IMG/VR virus record: IMGVR_UViG_3300022924_000009
Coordinates: 1-41,511 of that record
Length of the DNA stretch: 41,511 bases
Source of the DNA: a virus
Reading direction: 5' to 3' (one strand)
A program made the position numbers and the translations under genes. The notes beneath the pieces were generated by a model. That model did not search any database and had not been told where the DNA came from. It worked only from the letters and a program-made list of their open reading frames with translations. Shown here in pieces: positions 30,453 to 39,079 of the stretch. How positions within the stretch are numbered: position 1 is the stretch's first letter; the number at the start of each line of letters is the position of its first letter.

Positions 30453-31863
30453 TATTTATAGTGCCGAACTTGCACGCAGAAACTTGCTAGACTTCACTAT
30501 AAGTACTATGCCTGCCTTTCATGCCGGTTGGTTCCATAAGAAGTACTACGAAAAGCTGAATGATTTTGCTAATGGCAAGATTAAAAAGCTTATGGTGTTT
30601 GTGCCGCCTCAGCATGGAAAGTCTGAAGGAAGCACCAGGCGATTGCCTGCGTTCTTAATTGGAAAGAATCCAAATAAGCGTATTGCTATTACTAGTTACT
30701 CAGCAAGCAAGGCAAGAAAGTTCAACCGGGAGATACAAAGAATTATAGATGATGAGCCATACAAGGCCATATTTCCTAAAATACAGCTGTCTAATGGATC
30801 GGATGGGTATGCCAGGACCTTCGATGAGTTTGAGATAGTTGGGGGCGTTGGCAGTGTTAAGACGGTAGGTGTAGGGGGTCCTTTGACAGGTGAGCCTGTA
30901 GATATTCTCATCATGGATGATATTTACAAGGATTGGAGTGAAGCCCAATCTGATGTGATCAGGGCGAGTAAACAGGACTGGTACGATTCAGTAGCTGATA
31001 CTCGGTTGCATAATGGGAGTCAGCAGCTGCTTGTTTTCACTCGTTGGCATGAGTATGATTTAGCAGGATACCTCCTAAGCAAGGAACCGGAAGAATGGGA
31101 GGTAATATTATACCAAGCACTCAAAGTGGGTGACCCGACAGAGGACGATCCGCGTGAACATGGCGAGGCTTTGTATCCTGAAAAACACAGTGCGGAAAAG
31201 CTTGAGGCTACACGTAAACGTAATGAGCATAATTTTGAGGGTCTTTATCAGCAGAACCCGAAACCTAAAGCAGGTTTATTGTTTCCTATTGATGAACTCG
31301 GTTATTTTGATCCAAAGACAAATAAGGCGCTTGAGGATCCAGACTATACGTTTGTGTGTGCTGATCCTGCAAACGAGGGCGGCGATGATTTCGCAGGTGG
31401 TGTATTTAAGTTAATTGGAGATAAGATATACCTAACTGATGTCATTTACAATACAGAGGGTGCCGATCACAACGAGAAAGCGCTTGCAGACATGGTACTC
31501 AGTTGCAATGCCAAAACTGTTGCTGTAGAGTCTACATTTGGGTGGAAAGAGACAGCTAACAGGGTAAGAGATGAAGTGTGGCGTAGAGGGTACAAGGGTG
31601 ACTTCAGGCAGTTAAAGCCAAGACAGAGCAAGCATTCAAGGATTTTAAACCGCTCATCCTTCATAAGAAATAACTTTGTATTCAGATCAGACTGGCAGGA
31701 ACACCCACAATACGCTAAATTTATGCGAAACCTGACATCTTACCTCAAGATCCAAGAGAATGGCAGAGGAAATAAGCATGATGACGCACCAGACTTGTGC
31801 GAAATGGCCGGTAGTTATTATGAGAAAAATTTCTCACATTTGTGGGGATTTACAGATAAATAA
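30445..31863 (+). CDS. Terminase large subunit (packaging ATPase and nuclease)
   Basis: The 472-residue protein has an ATPase domain with a Walker A-like PPQHGKS (54-60), Walker B DILIMDD (153-159) and FTRWHE; and a C-terminal RNase H-like nuclease with CADPA (Asp307), VEST (Glu362) and KHDDAPD (Asp446/447). This fits the gp17-like large terminase family. It pumps DNA into the prohead and cuts it. The start codon is GTG at 30445, overlapping the small subunit by 8 bases. Confidence 0.93.
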   Translation: MIDIYSAELARRNLLDFTISTMPAFHAGWFHKKYYEKLNDFANGKIKKLMVFVPPQHGKSEGSTRRLPAFLIGKNPNKRIAITSYSASKARKFNREIQRIIDDEPYKAIFPKIQLSNGSDGYARTFDEFEIVGGVGSVKTVGVGGPLTGEPVDILIMDDIYKDWSEAQSDVIRASKQDWYDSVADTRLHNGSQQLLVFTRWHEYDLAGYLLSKEPEEWEVILYQALKVGDPTEDDPREHGEALYPEKHSAEKLEATRKRNEHNFEGLYQQNPKPKAGLLFPIDELGYFDPKTNKALEDPDYTFVCADPANEGGDDFAGGVFKLIGDKIYLTDVIYNTEGADHNEKALADMVLSCNAKTVAVESTFGWKETANRVRDEVWRRGYKGDFRQLKPRQSKHSRILNRSSFIRNNFVFRSDWQEHPQYAKFMRNLTSYLKIQENGRGNKHDDAPDLCEMAGSYYEKNFSHLWGFTDK

Positions 31864-31877
31864 TTGATATTTAGCTT

Positions 31878-32117
31878 ATGAGATGGCTGTCAAAGATACC
31901 ACCGAAAGAAAAGGATGTTAGGACATTGGTTAAGTTCGCCTGGTTACCGGTGGTAATAGGAGATGTGACTATATGGTTTGAGCGTTACCATGTATTGCAG
32001 TCATATGAGTTTAAAGAGGTAACCGTATACTTAGGAGGCAACTCAGTGCCGCCTGTAAAATGCAAAACATATAAATGGGTTTCAGTTTCTAAACGATTGA
32101 TTGATGCAGAAATTTAA
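31878..32117 (+). CDS. 79-aa hypothetical protein between terminase and portal
   Basis: A basic small product with several Trp residues and short strands (TLVKFAWLPVVIGDVTIWFE, about residues 16-35). It overlaps the portal start by 14 bases. It has no signal peptide or recognised motif. Small genes here in Bacteroidota siphophages are common but mostly uncharacterised. Confidence 0.6.
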   Translation: MRWLSKIPPKEKDVRTLVKFAWLPVVIGDVTIWFERYHVLQSYEFKEVTVYLGGNSVPPVKCKTYKWVSVSKRLIDAEI

Positions 32118-33651
32118 TACCAAAGGATGGACCGGAATGAGTGAGGTGCCTGAAAAGGTATTTATAGAAGCTGTAGGCGACAAGCCATTTAATTATGAGT
32201 ATTCAGAAGTAGAGCCAGCGCACTCAAGGTTGTCCGATATTTTGGAGGGCGCACACAGTAGACAAAACTTCATTAATCTTTTTTATTGTCTGCCTGAGAT
32301 TTTTGCACCGGTAAATGAGATCGCATGGAGAGTAGCTGATGCTACATTTGTTTTAAAGAGGACCTTAGACGATGCAACAGACTGGAAAGATAAAGATTTT
32401 AACAGGTTATTCACGAAGCCTAATCCATTCATGGATATTAAACAATTTGTTTATCAGTCTGTATGTTATGAATACCTAACTGGTTTATCGCTTCAGTTCT
32501 TCAATAAGCCGTCTACTCTAGCAAACGATTACAAAAACATATTGTCATGGAGCAACCTACCATCTCAAAAAATAACAATAGACAAAGATTCGGCTGTTGA
32601 CGTTTATACAGCTACCGAGTTGAGCGATGTAATAAAAGGGTATAGATTAGGATCAAGAAAATTTGAAACACAAAATGTACTGCCGTTGATACAAATGGAT
32701 TTATCATACGGCATGGAGGTTGACAAATACAAGTCACCGCTTCATGGTGCATCAATGGCAATAGGTAATTTAATACCAGTATATGAGGCAAGAGGAGTAA
32801 TATATATTAAGCGTGGTGCGCTTGGATTTATAGTATCTAAAAAGAAAGATGATAGCGGTACAGCTCCATTATCTCCTGAAGAAAAAGAGGAAATACAAAG
32901 AGAGACTCAGCGTACATACGGATTAAGTAAAGGTAAAAATCAAATGGGTTATACATCTGTACCAGTTGATTTTATTAAGACATCCATGAGTATCGATGAG
33001 CTTAAACCGTTTGACGAAACGCTTGCCGATGCTGTGGCTATATATGCGGCCTTAAGAGTTCCAAGGCACTTGGTGCCTTCAAAAGATTCAAGTACATTCT
33101 CTAATGCTGACGCTGATTTGAAATCATTTTATAACAGTGTAGTGATACCGTTAGCTAAGCGTTATGCGTTGGCGTGGAGTAACTACATGAATATACCTAA
33201 TCGCTATATAGATGCCGATTTTTCTCACGTACCTATACTACAAGAGAACTTAAAGGAAAAGGCTGACACATTGGCAATAAATACAACTACCGCTATGACT
33301 CAGTACTCAAGTGGTATGATTACGAAGAATGAAAGAAACACGCTTGCTGGTGCTAGTCCTCTTCCTGATGGTGGAACTTACGTAAATGATGGAACAGGTA
33401 AGGAGCCCTTAGCAATTAAAATAGGCGTGGGTGGTGTCCAGTCCATAGAGGCGATACTTGCAAATAGTCTTATTGATCCATTAGCTAAGATAAATTCATT
33501 AGTTATCATATTTGGAATAGACGAACAGGACGCCAAAAAAATGGTAGATCCTAGCGGAAAACTTCAAAAACAAACAGAGCAAAATGCAAACCCAGGCACC
33601 ACACCCCAAAGTACAGGAGCTGCGCAAGAAAGCCCAGCTAATCAATTATAG
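32104..33651 (+). CDS. Portal protein
   Basis: The 515-residue protein is placed between terminase and protease genes. Residues about 50-120 resemble HK97-type portals (a helical entry region then a KPNPFMDIKQFVYQSV segment), with a long middle beta region, a conserved-looking RVPRHLVPSKDSSTFSNADADL stretch (about 320-342) and a Gln/Asn/Pro-rich C-terminus. I use the ATG at 32104; a TTG lies directly before it and another ATG 11 codons on. The portal is the dodecameric DNA gate of the capsid. Its last 68 bases overlap the protease gene in another frame. Confidence 0.85.
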   Translation: MQKFNTKGWTGMSEVPEKVFIEAVGDKPFNYEYSEVEPAHSRLSDILEGAHSRQNFINLFYCLPEIFAPVNEIAWRVADATFVLKRTLDDATDWKDKDFNRLFTKPNPFMDIKQFVYQSVCYEYLTGLSLQFFNKPSTLANDYKNILSWSNLPSQKITIDKDSAVDVYTATELSDVIKGYRLGSRKFETQNVLPLIQMDLSYGMEVDKYKSPLHGASMAIGNLIPVYEARGVIYIKRGALGFIVSKKKDDSGTAPLSPEEKEEIQRETQRTYGLSKGKNQMGYTSVPVDFIKTSMSIDELKPFDETLADAVAIYAALRVPRHLVPSKDSSTFSNADADLKSFYNSVVIPLAKRYALAWSNYMNIPNRYIDADFSHVPILQENLKEKADTLAINTTTAMTQYSSGMITKNERNTLAGASPLPDGGTYVNDGTGKEPLAIKIGVGGVQSIEAILANSLIDPLAKINSLVIIFGIDEQDAKKMVDPSGKLQKQTEQNANPGTTPQSTGAAQESPANQL

Positions 33652-34339
33652 ACAGACCGACGAGCTGTCAATTGATACCACCAATGAGCGAGTGCTTAAG
33701 GGGTATCTTGCTGTATTTAACAATAAGGATTATTCCGGAGAAAAGTTTATTAAGGGAACTTTCGCTAAATCAATAAAGGAAAGAGGTCCCGATTCCCTTG
33801 CCAAAGCCAAAATATTATTCCTGAATCAGCACAAGCAAAGCCAGCCGTTGGCTCAATTTGCTATTCTAAAGGAGGATGATTACGGTTTATATTTTGAGAG
33901 CAAACCGTTAGATAATGTGGATTGGGCCAATGACGTACTTACTCAGGTAAAGTCTGGTACGCTTAATCAATTGAGCGTTGGTTTCTTGCCGGTGTGGGAT
34001 AAAGCTTATTACGATGAGACAGATGACTCTATTGTATTTGCTGAGTCAATGCTTTTTGAGGGATCAGTAGTAACATTTGGGGATAATCCGGAAACTCATT
34101 TTGTAAAAAGTTTGGCAGAAGATGCAACTTTGTTGCAAGAAACAGAAAATTTCGTAAATTCGTTACCACAATCAACACAGATAGAGGCACGTAAACTGTT
34201 TCAAATCTATAAGACACTTGGTGACCATGAGCCGTTTAAAGCCTGTCTCGATGAGATTAAGGCAGCACTCAAGGAGGCAAAGCCGTCAGAAGTGAAGCAA
34301 AAAGGTATTGACTATCAATATTTATTAACTCATTTATAA
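33584..34339 (+). CDS. HK97-type prohead protease (S78)
   Basis: The 251-residue protein has the S78 features: NERVLKGYLAVFN strand, a His in LFLNQHKQ (His83) and the Ser in LNQLSVGF (Ser131), expected to form the catalytic pair. It cleaves capsid precursors during head maturation. The homologous part begins near residue 27, just after the portal stop, but no other ATG exists there, so the 68-base overlap with the portal appears real. The capsid gene starts 18 bases after its stop. Confidence 0.88.
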   Translation: MQTQAPHPKVQELRKKAQLINYRQTDELSIDTTNERVLKGYLAVFNNKDYSGEKFIKGTFAKSIKERGPDSLAKAKILFLNQHKQSQPLAQFAILKEDDYGLYFESKPLDNVDWANDVLTQVKSGTLNQLSVGFLPVWDKAYYDETDDSIVFAESMLFEGSVVTFGDNPETHFVKSLAEDATLLQETENFVNSLPQSTQIEARKLFQIYKTLGDHEPFKACLDEIKAALKEAKPSEVKQKGIDYQYLLTHL

Positions 34340-34357
34340 CCACTAATCCCCATTATC

Positions 34358-35626
34358 ATGGACGAAAAAGAAGAATTGCTATTGAAGATTAAAGCAGTAG
34401 CAAAAGAAGAGGCCACAAAACATGGCTTCATGAATGAAGAGGCAGTCACTAAAGCATTCGATAAAAGAATGGAAGGACTCGACCTTGAGAAATTGAAATC
34501 TTTTGACGGTGAAGCGACAGCCTTAACCATCAAAAATATCGCTGCCGAATTGGAGAAATTGAAAAACAGAAAAACAGAGATGCCATCTAGGATTGACGCA
34601 AACGTTTTGAAAGAAATGTTTCAAAAGTCGATGGAGGCTACTCCTGAATTATCTAGCTTTTTGAGTGCAAAAAGAAAAGACTCTGAGATTGAAATCTTCA
34701 GCACAAAGGCTGCTGCTATCATGACCACTCAAAACACTATTAACGAAAACAATTATCCTCTTGAGATGATTGAAAGCGTTAATATGATTGACGAAGTAGT
34801 TAAGAAGCGTAGAGGTTACGATTTCATCTTTGATGTTGCCGACCGTGTTGTCCTTTCTGAGATAGAAAAATACACAACCTGGGAGGAAGAGGGTTCTGAG
34901 CAAGGCGCTTTTGCGGTTGTTGCCGAAGGTGGTTTAAAACCCTTGGTGTCTACTGCCTTGGTAAGAAACTATGCAACAGCTAAAAAAGTGGCTGGCAAAA
35001 TGGTAATTACTGAAGAGTTTGCAAAGTGGAGAAAAAAAGCGTGGGCTGTTATTCAGCAATTGCTGAATGATAAATTAATGAGAGACTACAAGGCATTAGC
35101 TTTGGCCGACCTTATTACCGCTGCTGCTTCCTACACTGGTACATCTTTGGATGATACTATCGTAGCACCTAACGACATTGATGCAATCGGTGCAGTGGCT
35201 GCTCAAATCCAAGCGCTTGACTTTACGCCAGACGTTTTGATTATCAACCCTGCCGACCTTTGGAGAATTAAATTATCTAAAGAAACAACAGGAGGTTATT
35301 TGTACCTAGACATCCAGGGCCGTACAGGCGAGTCTTTGTTAGGTTACAACGTTGTTGTAAGCACTCGCCAACCTGTTGGTACAGCCATCTTAGGTGAGTC
35401 TAAGCTGTTTAAAATTGAAGAAGAAAACGTAACAGTTCGTCTAGGTTATGGTATCGAGTATACTACTTCCGGAGGAAACGTAACGTCAGTATCTTCTGAT
35501 TTTGACACAAACCGTTTGCGCTTGATTATGGAGCTTTTCTACAAAGCTTATATCCCAACCGCTTACACTGGATCGTTTGTAAGCTTCGACTTTACAACAG
35601 TAAAGGCTGCATTGCTTAAGCCATAA
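34358..35626 (+). CDS. Major capsid protein, HK97 fold
   Basis: The 422-residue protein has a helical, charged N-terminal region (about residues 1-105, scaffold-like delta domain), expected to be removed by the upstream protease, and then the HK97-type capsid domain. VLIINPADLWRIKLSKETTGGYLY and GYNVVVSTRQPVGTAILGE resemble the family's conserved strands. This protein forms the icosahedral shell. A 10-bp hairpin follows its stop, as often seen after highly expressed capsid genes. Confidence 0.9.
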   Translation: MDEKEELLLKIKAVAKEEATKHGFMNEEAVTKAFDKRMEGLDLEKLKSFDGEATALTIKNIAAELEKLKNRKTEMPSRIDANVLKEMFQKSMEATPELSSFLSAKRKDSEIEIFSTKAAAIMTTQNTINENNYPLEMIESVNMIDEVVKKRRGYDFIFDVADRVVLSEIEKYTTWEEEGSEQGAFAVVAEGGLKPLVSTALVRNYATAKKVAGKMVITEEFAKWRKKAWAVIQQLLNDKLMRDYKALALADLITAAASYTGTSLDDTIVAPNDIDAIGAVAAQIQALDFTPDVLIINPADLWRIKLSKETTGGYLYLDIQGRTGESLLGYNVVVSTRQPVGTAILGESKLFKIEEENVTVRLGYGIEYTTSGGNVTSVSSDFDTNRLRLIMELFYKAYIPTAYTGSFVSFDFTTVKAALLKP

Positions 35627-35631
35627 TTTAA

Positions 35632-35662
35632 ATCGGAGTCTTGCTAATGGTGAGACTCCGAT
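35632..35662 (+). terminator. 10-bp hairpin after the capsid gene (no U-tract)
   Basis: ATCGGAGTCT pairs with AGACTCCGAT around an 11-base loop, 6 bases after the capsid stop. No T-run follows (AATTAAAG), so it is probably a partial terminator or mRNA-stabilising structure that raises capsid message over the connector genes. Confidence 0.6.
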
Positions 35663-35716
35663 AATTAAAGTAAGGCTAAAAAGAAAATAAACTTATCATT
35701 ATAAAAAAATACAATC

Positions 35717-35944
35717 GTGCAAGAAACAACTAAAGAAACAATTGGAAAGCTAGACGAGGGGCTAGTTAGACCAAACGACGACGTAACAGTGTATACTACT
35801 AAGGTTCTTAAATCACTTTATAAAGTAGGTACACCTGTCGTTCTTCATAGCTTTCAGGCTAAGAAGTGGATCGAATCAGGTAAAGCAGTAGCTGAAGAAA
35901 AAGACGCAGCAAAAGAACCAATCATTGACTTAGGGTCTGACTAG
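35717..35944 (+). CDS. 75-aa small head-completion-type protein
   Basis: The frame begins with GTG at 35717 after an A-rich run. The product has a beta-like core (VTVYTTKVLKSLYKVGTPVVL, then KKWIESGKAVA) and an acidic C-terminus. Location after the capsid gene and 2 bases before a connector gene supports a head protein, possibly joining or decorating the capsid. No named family is certain. Confidence 0.55.
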   Translation: MQETTKETIGKLDEGLVRPNDDVTVYTTKVLKSLYKVGTPVVLHSFQAKKWIESGKAVAEEKDAAKEPIIDLGSD

Positions 35945-35946
35945 TC

Positions 35947-36474
35947 ATGCCTTTACCACTGATAGACCATACATATTTTAGCTCGGAGTTGGCAGTTGGT
36001 TCGCTATCTCAGGAGGAAATTTTTGCTAATTTTAACGCCTTTATATTGAAGTACGAACGGAAGTTTTTGTACAAAATACTAGGTCAAACATTGGCAGATG
36101 AGTTCCTTGTTGAGATGGCAAAGCCAGAGGTTGACATCATTCAGAAGTGGAAAGATTTGCGGGCAAAGCTCGTTAATCCTATTGCTAAAGAATCCCCGAT
36201 AGCCAATTATGTATGGTTTTATTATGTGAGGGATTTAATCACTCAGCAAACAGGTACAGGTAACGCATCACCTACCAATGAGAATTCTATCTTAGTGAAC
36301 CCTATAGATAAAACCACACGTGCATGGAATGAAATGGTTTCACTGAACTATAGTTTTTATGATTGGATTTCAGGAACTGATGGTGTATATGGTGAATTGC
36401 CATACACTTTTGGAAGGTGCCATATGGGCCGCAGGAATGAATTATATGTCAGGTTAAATACTCTAAATGTTTAG
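35947..36474 (+). CDS. Head-tail connector (gp6-like) candidate
   Basis: The 175-residue product has an N-terminal PLPLIDHTYFSSELA-type segment, a helical middle (FILKYERKFLYKILGQTLADEFL), and conserved-looking aromatics. In siphophages this place holds the first connector ring below the portal. The call rests on gene order and length; the fold is not proven. It overlaps the next gene by 8 bases. Confidence 0.6.
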   Translation: MPLPLIDHTYFSSELAVGSLSQEEIFANFNAFILKYERKFLYKILGQTLADEFLVEMAKPEVDIIQKWKDLRAKLVNPIAKESPIANYVWFYYVRDLITQQTGTGNASPTNENSILVNPIDKTTRAWNEMVSLNYSFYDWISGTDGVYGELPYTFGRCHMGRRNELYVRLNTLNV

Positions 36475-37024
36475 TATGGACAATGTTGTGGATGAGTTTC
36501 GTAAGATAGTGGCGGCTGTGAGTGCAGAGATGTTACCGCAGTTACAAGCTTACGATCCATTAATATCGGCAGTCCATTACGAACATGGTCACCCTATTGA
36601 AGTTATAAACAAGATGGGTGCAAAGGATAAACTACCAACAGAGCGTTTTAATAAATACCCATTGATCGCTTTGTTTGAAGATTTTCCAGAAAAAGATGGT
36701 GTAGTTAGTTTGCATTTAATCATAGCCAGGGCCACTAAGCCCACTTATGATGCCCCGAAGAGGTATGAATTAAATTTTAATCCTGTGCTTACGCCTGTAT
36801 TTGACAGTCTCATGAAGCAAATATCTTACAGTACCTTTTTTAAGGAATACAGTGAGAGAACGATTGAAAGGCAAAAGATAAACCGTGTATCATGGGGTAA
36901 AGAGGGTCTTTTTGGTAGTCAAGGCAATATATTTAACGACTACATAGATTGTATAGAGGTAAGGGATCTCTCATTGAGGCTGGCAGAGCCTACTTGTACA
37001 TTAAGCAAAAAACTTAAATTTTAA
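36467..37024 (+). CDS. Neck / tail terminator-type protein
   Basis: The 185-residue product has mixed helix and strand (VVDEFRKIVAAVSAEML helix; RFNKYPLIALFEDFPEK; VSLHLIIARATKP). It comes between the connector and the tail-tube gene, where the neck or tail-terminator protein usually is. ATG codons at 36467 and 36476 are both possible; the first is used (8-base overlap). Function inferred from order. Confidence 0.6.
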   Translation: MFSMDNVVDEFRKIVAAVSAEMLPQLQAYDPLISAVHYEHGHPIEVINKMGAKDKLPTERFNKYPLIALFEDFPEKDGVVSLHLIIARATKPTYDAPKRYELNFNPVLTPVFDSLMKQISYSTFFKEYSERTIERQKINRVSWGKEGLFGSQGNIFNDYIDCIEVRDLSLRLAEPTCTLSKKLKF

Positions 37025-37039
37025 ACCAACATTAAAAAT

Positions 37040-37954
37040 ATGAAAATAGGAGCTATTAACTGCGGTACAAACGCAAAAAATACAGGCTGGGGAAAATGTG
37101 CCTTTGATCTGGGATATGCAAGAAAGTTCTTCAAACTAACGGATGAAGATCAAGTGTTCACTCAGGCCGATTATGACGACTGGGAAAATGTGTTAAGGGA
37201 TTTAATTCTTGCCGGTAAGGCTCAAAGAATGTATCCTTATCCAAACTGGGAGGCCATCACTGACAACTCAGGAGAACGTTCATTCAATACACTGGGCTAC
37301 GGTCGTTTGACGCCAGGTGCTAAGACGTTCAACGATTGGACATTCGATTACTTGGATGGCGCGCACTGTGCTTACGAAGCATTAGCTTCTCATGACGGTC
37401 CAGGTTCATTCCTTGTGATAGACTCCAATGGCAGAACATGGGCACAGAAGGTTGACGGTGGATTCAAAGGAATTCCTATGGATCAAATTACTCTTGATCT
37501 TAAACTTGCTGACGGTACAGCAAATACAAAGTATGCTGTCAGATTCATTGTTGATCCGATGGTATTGAGAGATTCATTACTTGTACTTGAGAAAATTGAC
37601 GGTTTCAATCCGTTGACTTTGCAAGGTTTGCAAGATGTGGATATAGAAGTAGCTGCCGGTGGTACAACTACAGCGCCTAAAGTTACTGTGACTACTGGTT
37701 GCGGTAACACAGATATGGGCGTGTTGTTCCCTGCTGCAATGCTTGTATTGGGCAACTGGAAAGGCGTATTGATCTCAAACGGGACTACAGTTTCAGCTAC
37801 TTCAGTGACATACAATGCCACTACAGGAGTATTTACAGTAACTTTCTCAGGTCCTGTGGCATCTGTATCTCTTGCGCCTGCTGCAACGCTTGCGGCTGCC
37901 GGAATTGATGGTTTTGAGTCCAATGTGCTTAAACCAGTTGTTGCTGGTTCTTAA
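37040..37954 (+). CDS. Major tail tube protein with Ig-like C-terminal domain
   Basis: The 304-residue product is beta-rich. The last 95 or so residues (about 210-304) have the Gly/Thr/Val pattern of an Ig-like domain (TVSATSVTYNATTGVFTVTF), a frequent addition on tube proteins. It is followed by a strong terminator, consistent with high expression, and then by tail assembly genes and the tape measure. No other gene in the genome fits the tube better. Confidence 0.75.
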   Translation: MKIGAINCGTNAKNTGWGKCAFDLGYARKFFKLTDEDQVFTQADYDDWENVLRDLILAGKAQRMYPYPNWEAITDNSGERSFNTLGYGRLTPGAKTFNDWTFDYLDGAHCAYEALASHDGPGSFLVIDSNGRTWAQKVDGGFKGIPMDQITLDLKLADGTANTKYAVRFIVDPMVLRDSLLVLEKIDGFNPLTLQGLQDVDIEVAAGGTTTAPKVTVTTGCGNTDMGVLFPAAMLVLGNWKGVLISNGTTVSATSVTYNATTGVFTVTFSGPVASVSLAPAATLAAAGIDGFESNVLKPVVAGS

Positions 37955-37975
37955 TCAGAATTGGTACTTGATAGT

Positions 37976-38007
37976 AAAAAGCCCTCCTATCAATGGGAGG
38001 GCTTTTT
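37976..38007 (+). terminator. Rho-independent terminator after the tail tube gene
   Basis: AAAAAGCCCTCC pairs with GGGAGGGCTTTTT around a short loop, with a T-run built into the stem's 3' end. It starts 22 bases after the stop and is A/T-flanked on both sides, so it could work for either strand. Confidence 0.9.
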
Positions 38008-38024
38008 AATTTACATGTATAACT

Positions 38025-38480
38025 ATGCCCACCATTGACGACGTACTCAAGAATTTCCAAAGCCTTAATTTAGAGGCTGAGGTGCCTCGTATTGTGGAAA
38101 AATTAAGCGCTGAATTGGTAGATTATAACCTTCATCAGTTGGAAATGGGTATTACAAGCGATGGAGTAACGATTTCCCCACGTTATAAAAACGCAAAATA
38201 TGCGGCTTTTAAGCAGGAACTAGACCCGAGGGCGGGGTATGGAGTGCCGAATTTGAAGCTTTCAGGGGATTTTTATGCCGGTTTCTTTGTTCAATTACAA
38301 GGAATAGTTTTTACTTTTGGCTCAAGAGATAGCAAAAGCTCCCTATTAGAGGGAATTTATTCCAAAAATGGGGGTATATTTGGGCTTACTGCTGACAATA
38401 AAGCAAAGTTTTCCATAGATAATTTTAGGCCCGAATTATTCAGTTACATAAATTCAAAAACAGGGTTACCCAAAATATGA
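38025..38480 (+). CDS. Tail completion / virion morphogenesis-type protein
   Basis: The 151-residue product has helical N-terminal part (about residues 1-42) and a segment (LKLSGDFYAGFFVQ, then SKNGGIFGLTADNKAKF) resembling gp10-like or virion morphogenesis proteins of siphophages. It overlaps the next gene by 4 bases. Located between the tube terminator and the assembly-chaperone candidate. Assignment is tentative. Confidence 0.55.
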   Translation: MPTIDDVLKNFQSLNLEAEVPRIVEKLSAELVDYNLHQLEMGITSDGVTISPRYKNAKYAAFKQELDPRAGYGVPNLKLSGDFYAGFFVQLQGIVFTFGSRDSKSSLLEGIYSKNGGIFGLTADNKAKFSIDNFRPELFSYINSKTGLPKI

Positions 38481-39076
38481 CAGAAGAAACTCGGTTATTA
38501 ACATTACTTCCGGCTCCGATCGCTACTAATTGTAGGGAGCTAAGCATAAGCGATTTTATAGATATAATCTGTGAAGAGCGTGAAACTCCTGAGAAGTGGA
38601 CCGAAATTTTTGACGAATATTTGTTTCTTACCAGGGGCAATGCAAACAATGCTTTATTAGAATTGAAGAAACAGGCGGTAATGTTTCAGAATATGTTTAA
38701 TTTAATAAACATAATGATAGAAATGGTTGCTCTTGATCAGTCATTACCTGGGTATATAGAGCTTAATGATTCACTTCGTAAGTTCACACGCATAATAGCA
38801 AAAGGTAAAATAGATCAGGACGAATTGCAAAGGCATATGAATGTTCGCACATCTTACGCTGAAAAATTACGTGAGAAGATGGCTGAAATTACAGCGCTCG
38901 AAACCGATGGCAGTACTAAAGAAAGTACTCGCAAAGATTGGAGTAAACAAATTTCAATGCTTGCAAAGTATCAAGGGTATAGAATGGATAATGTGAGTGT
39001 GAGTGATTACTGCGCGGCTCTCAATAATTTCAAAGAAGATAATAAGCCTAAAAAGGGTTTCAAATATAACAACTAA
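38477..39076 (+). CDS. Tail assembly chaperone candidate
   Basis: The 199-residue protein is helical and charged, with SISDFIDIICEERETPEKW near the N-terminus, and it lies immediately before the tape-measure gene, where tail assembly chaperones normally sit. I see no second overlapping frame that would mark the usual programmed frameshift, so either the chaperone is a single protein here or the role differs. It ends 3 bases before the tape-measure ATG. Confidence 0.55.
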   Translation: MTEETRLLTLLPAPIATNCRELSISDFIDIICEERETPEKWTEIFDEYLFLTRGNANNALLELKKQAVMFQNMFNLINIMIEMVALDQSLPGYIELNDSLRKFTRIIAKGKIDQDELQRHMNVRTSYAEKLREKMAEITALETDGSTKESTRKDWSKQISMLAKYQGYRMDNVSVSDYCAALNNFKEDNKPKKGFKYNN

Positions 39077-39079
39077 ACC

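Noticed and set aside
37483-37923. 146-codon minus-strand ORF in the tail tube gene
   Set aside because: Shadow of the repetitive Thr/Val/Ala coding sequence of the tube protein; no context supports it.
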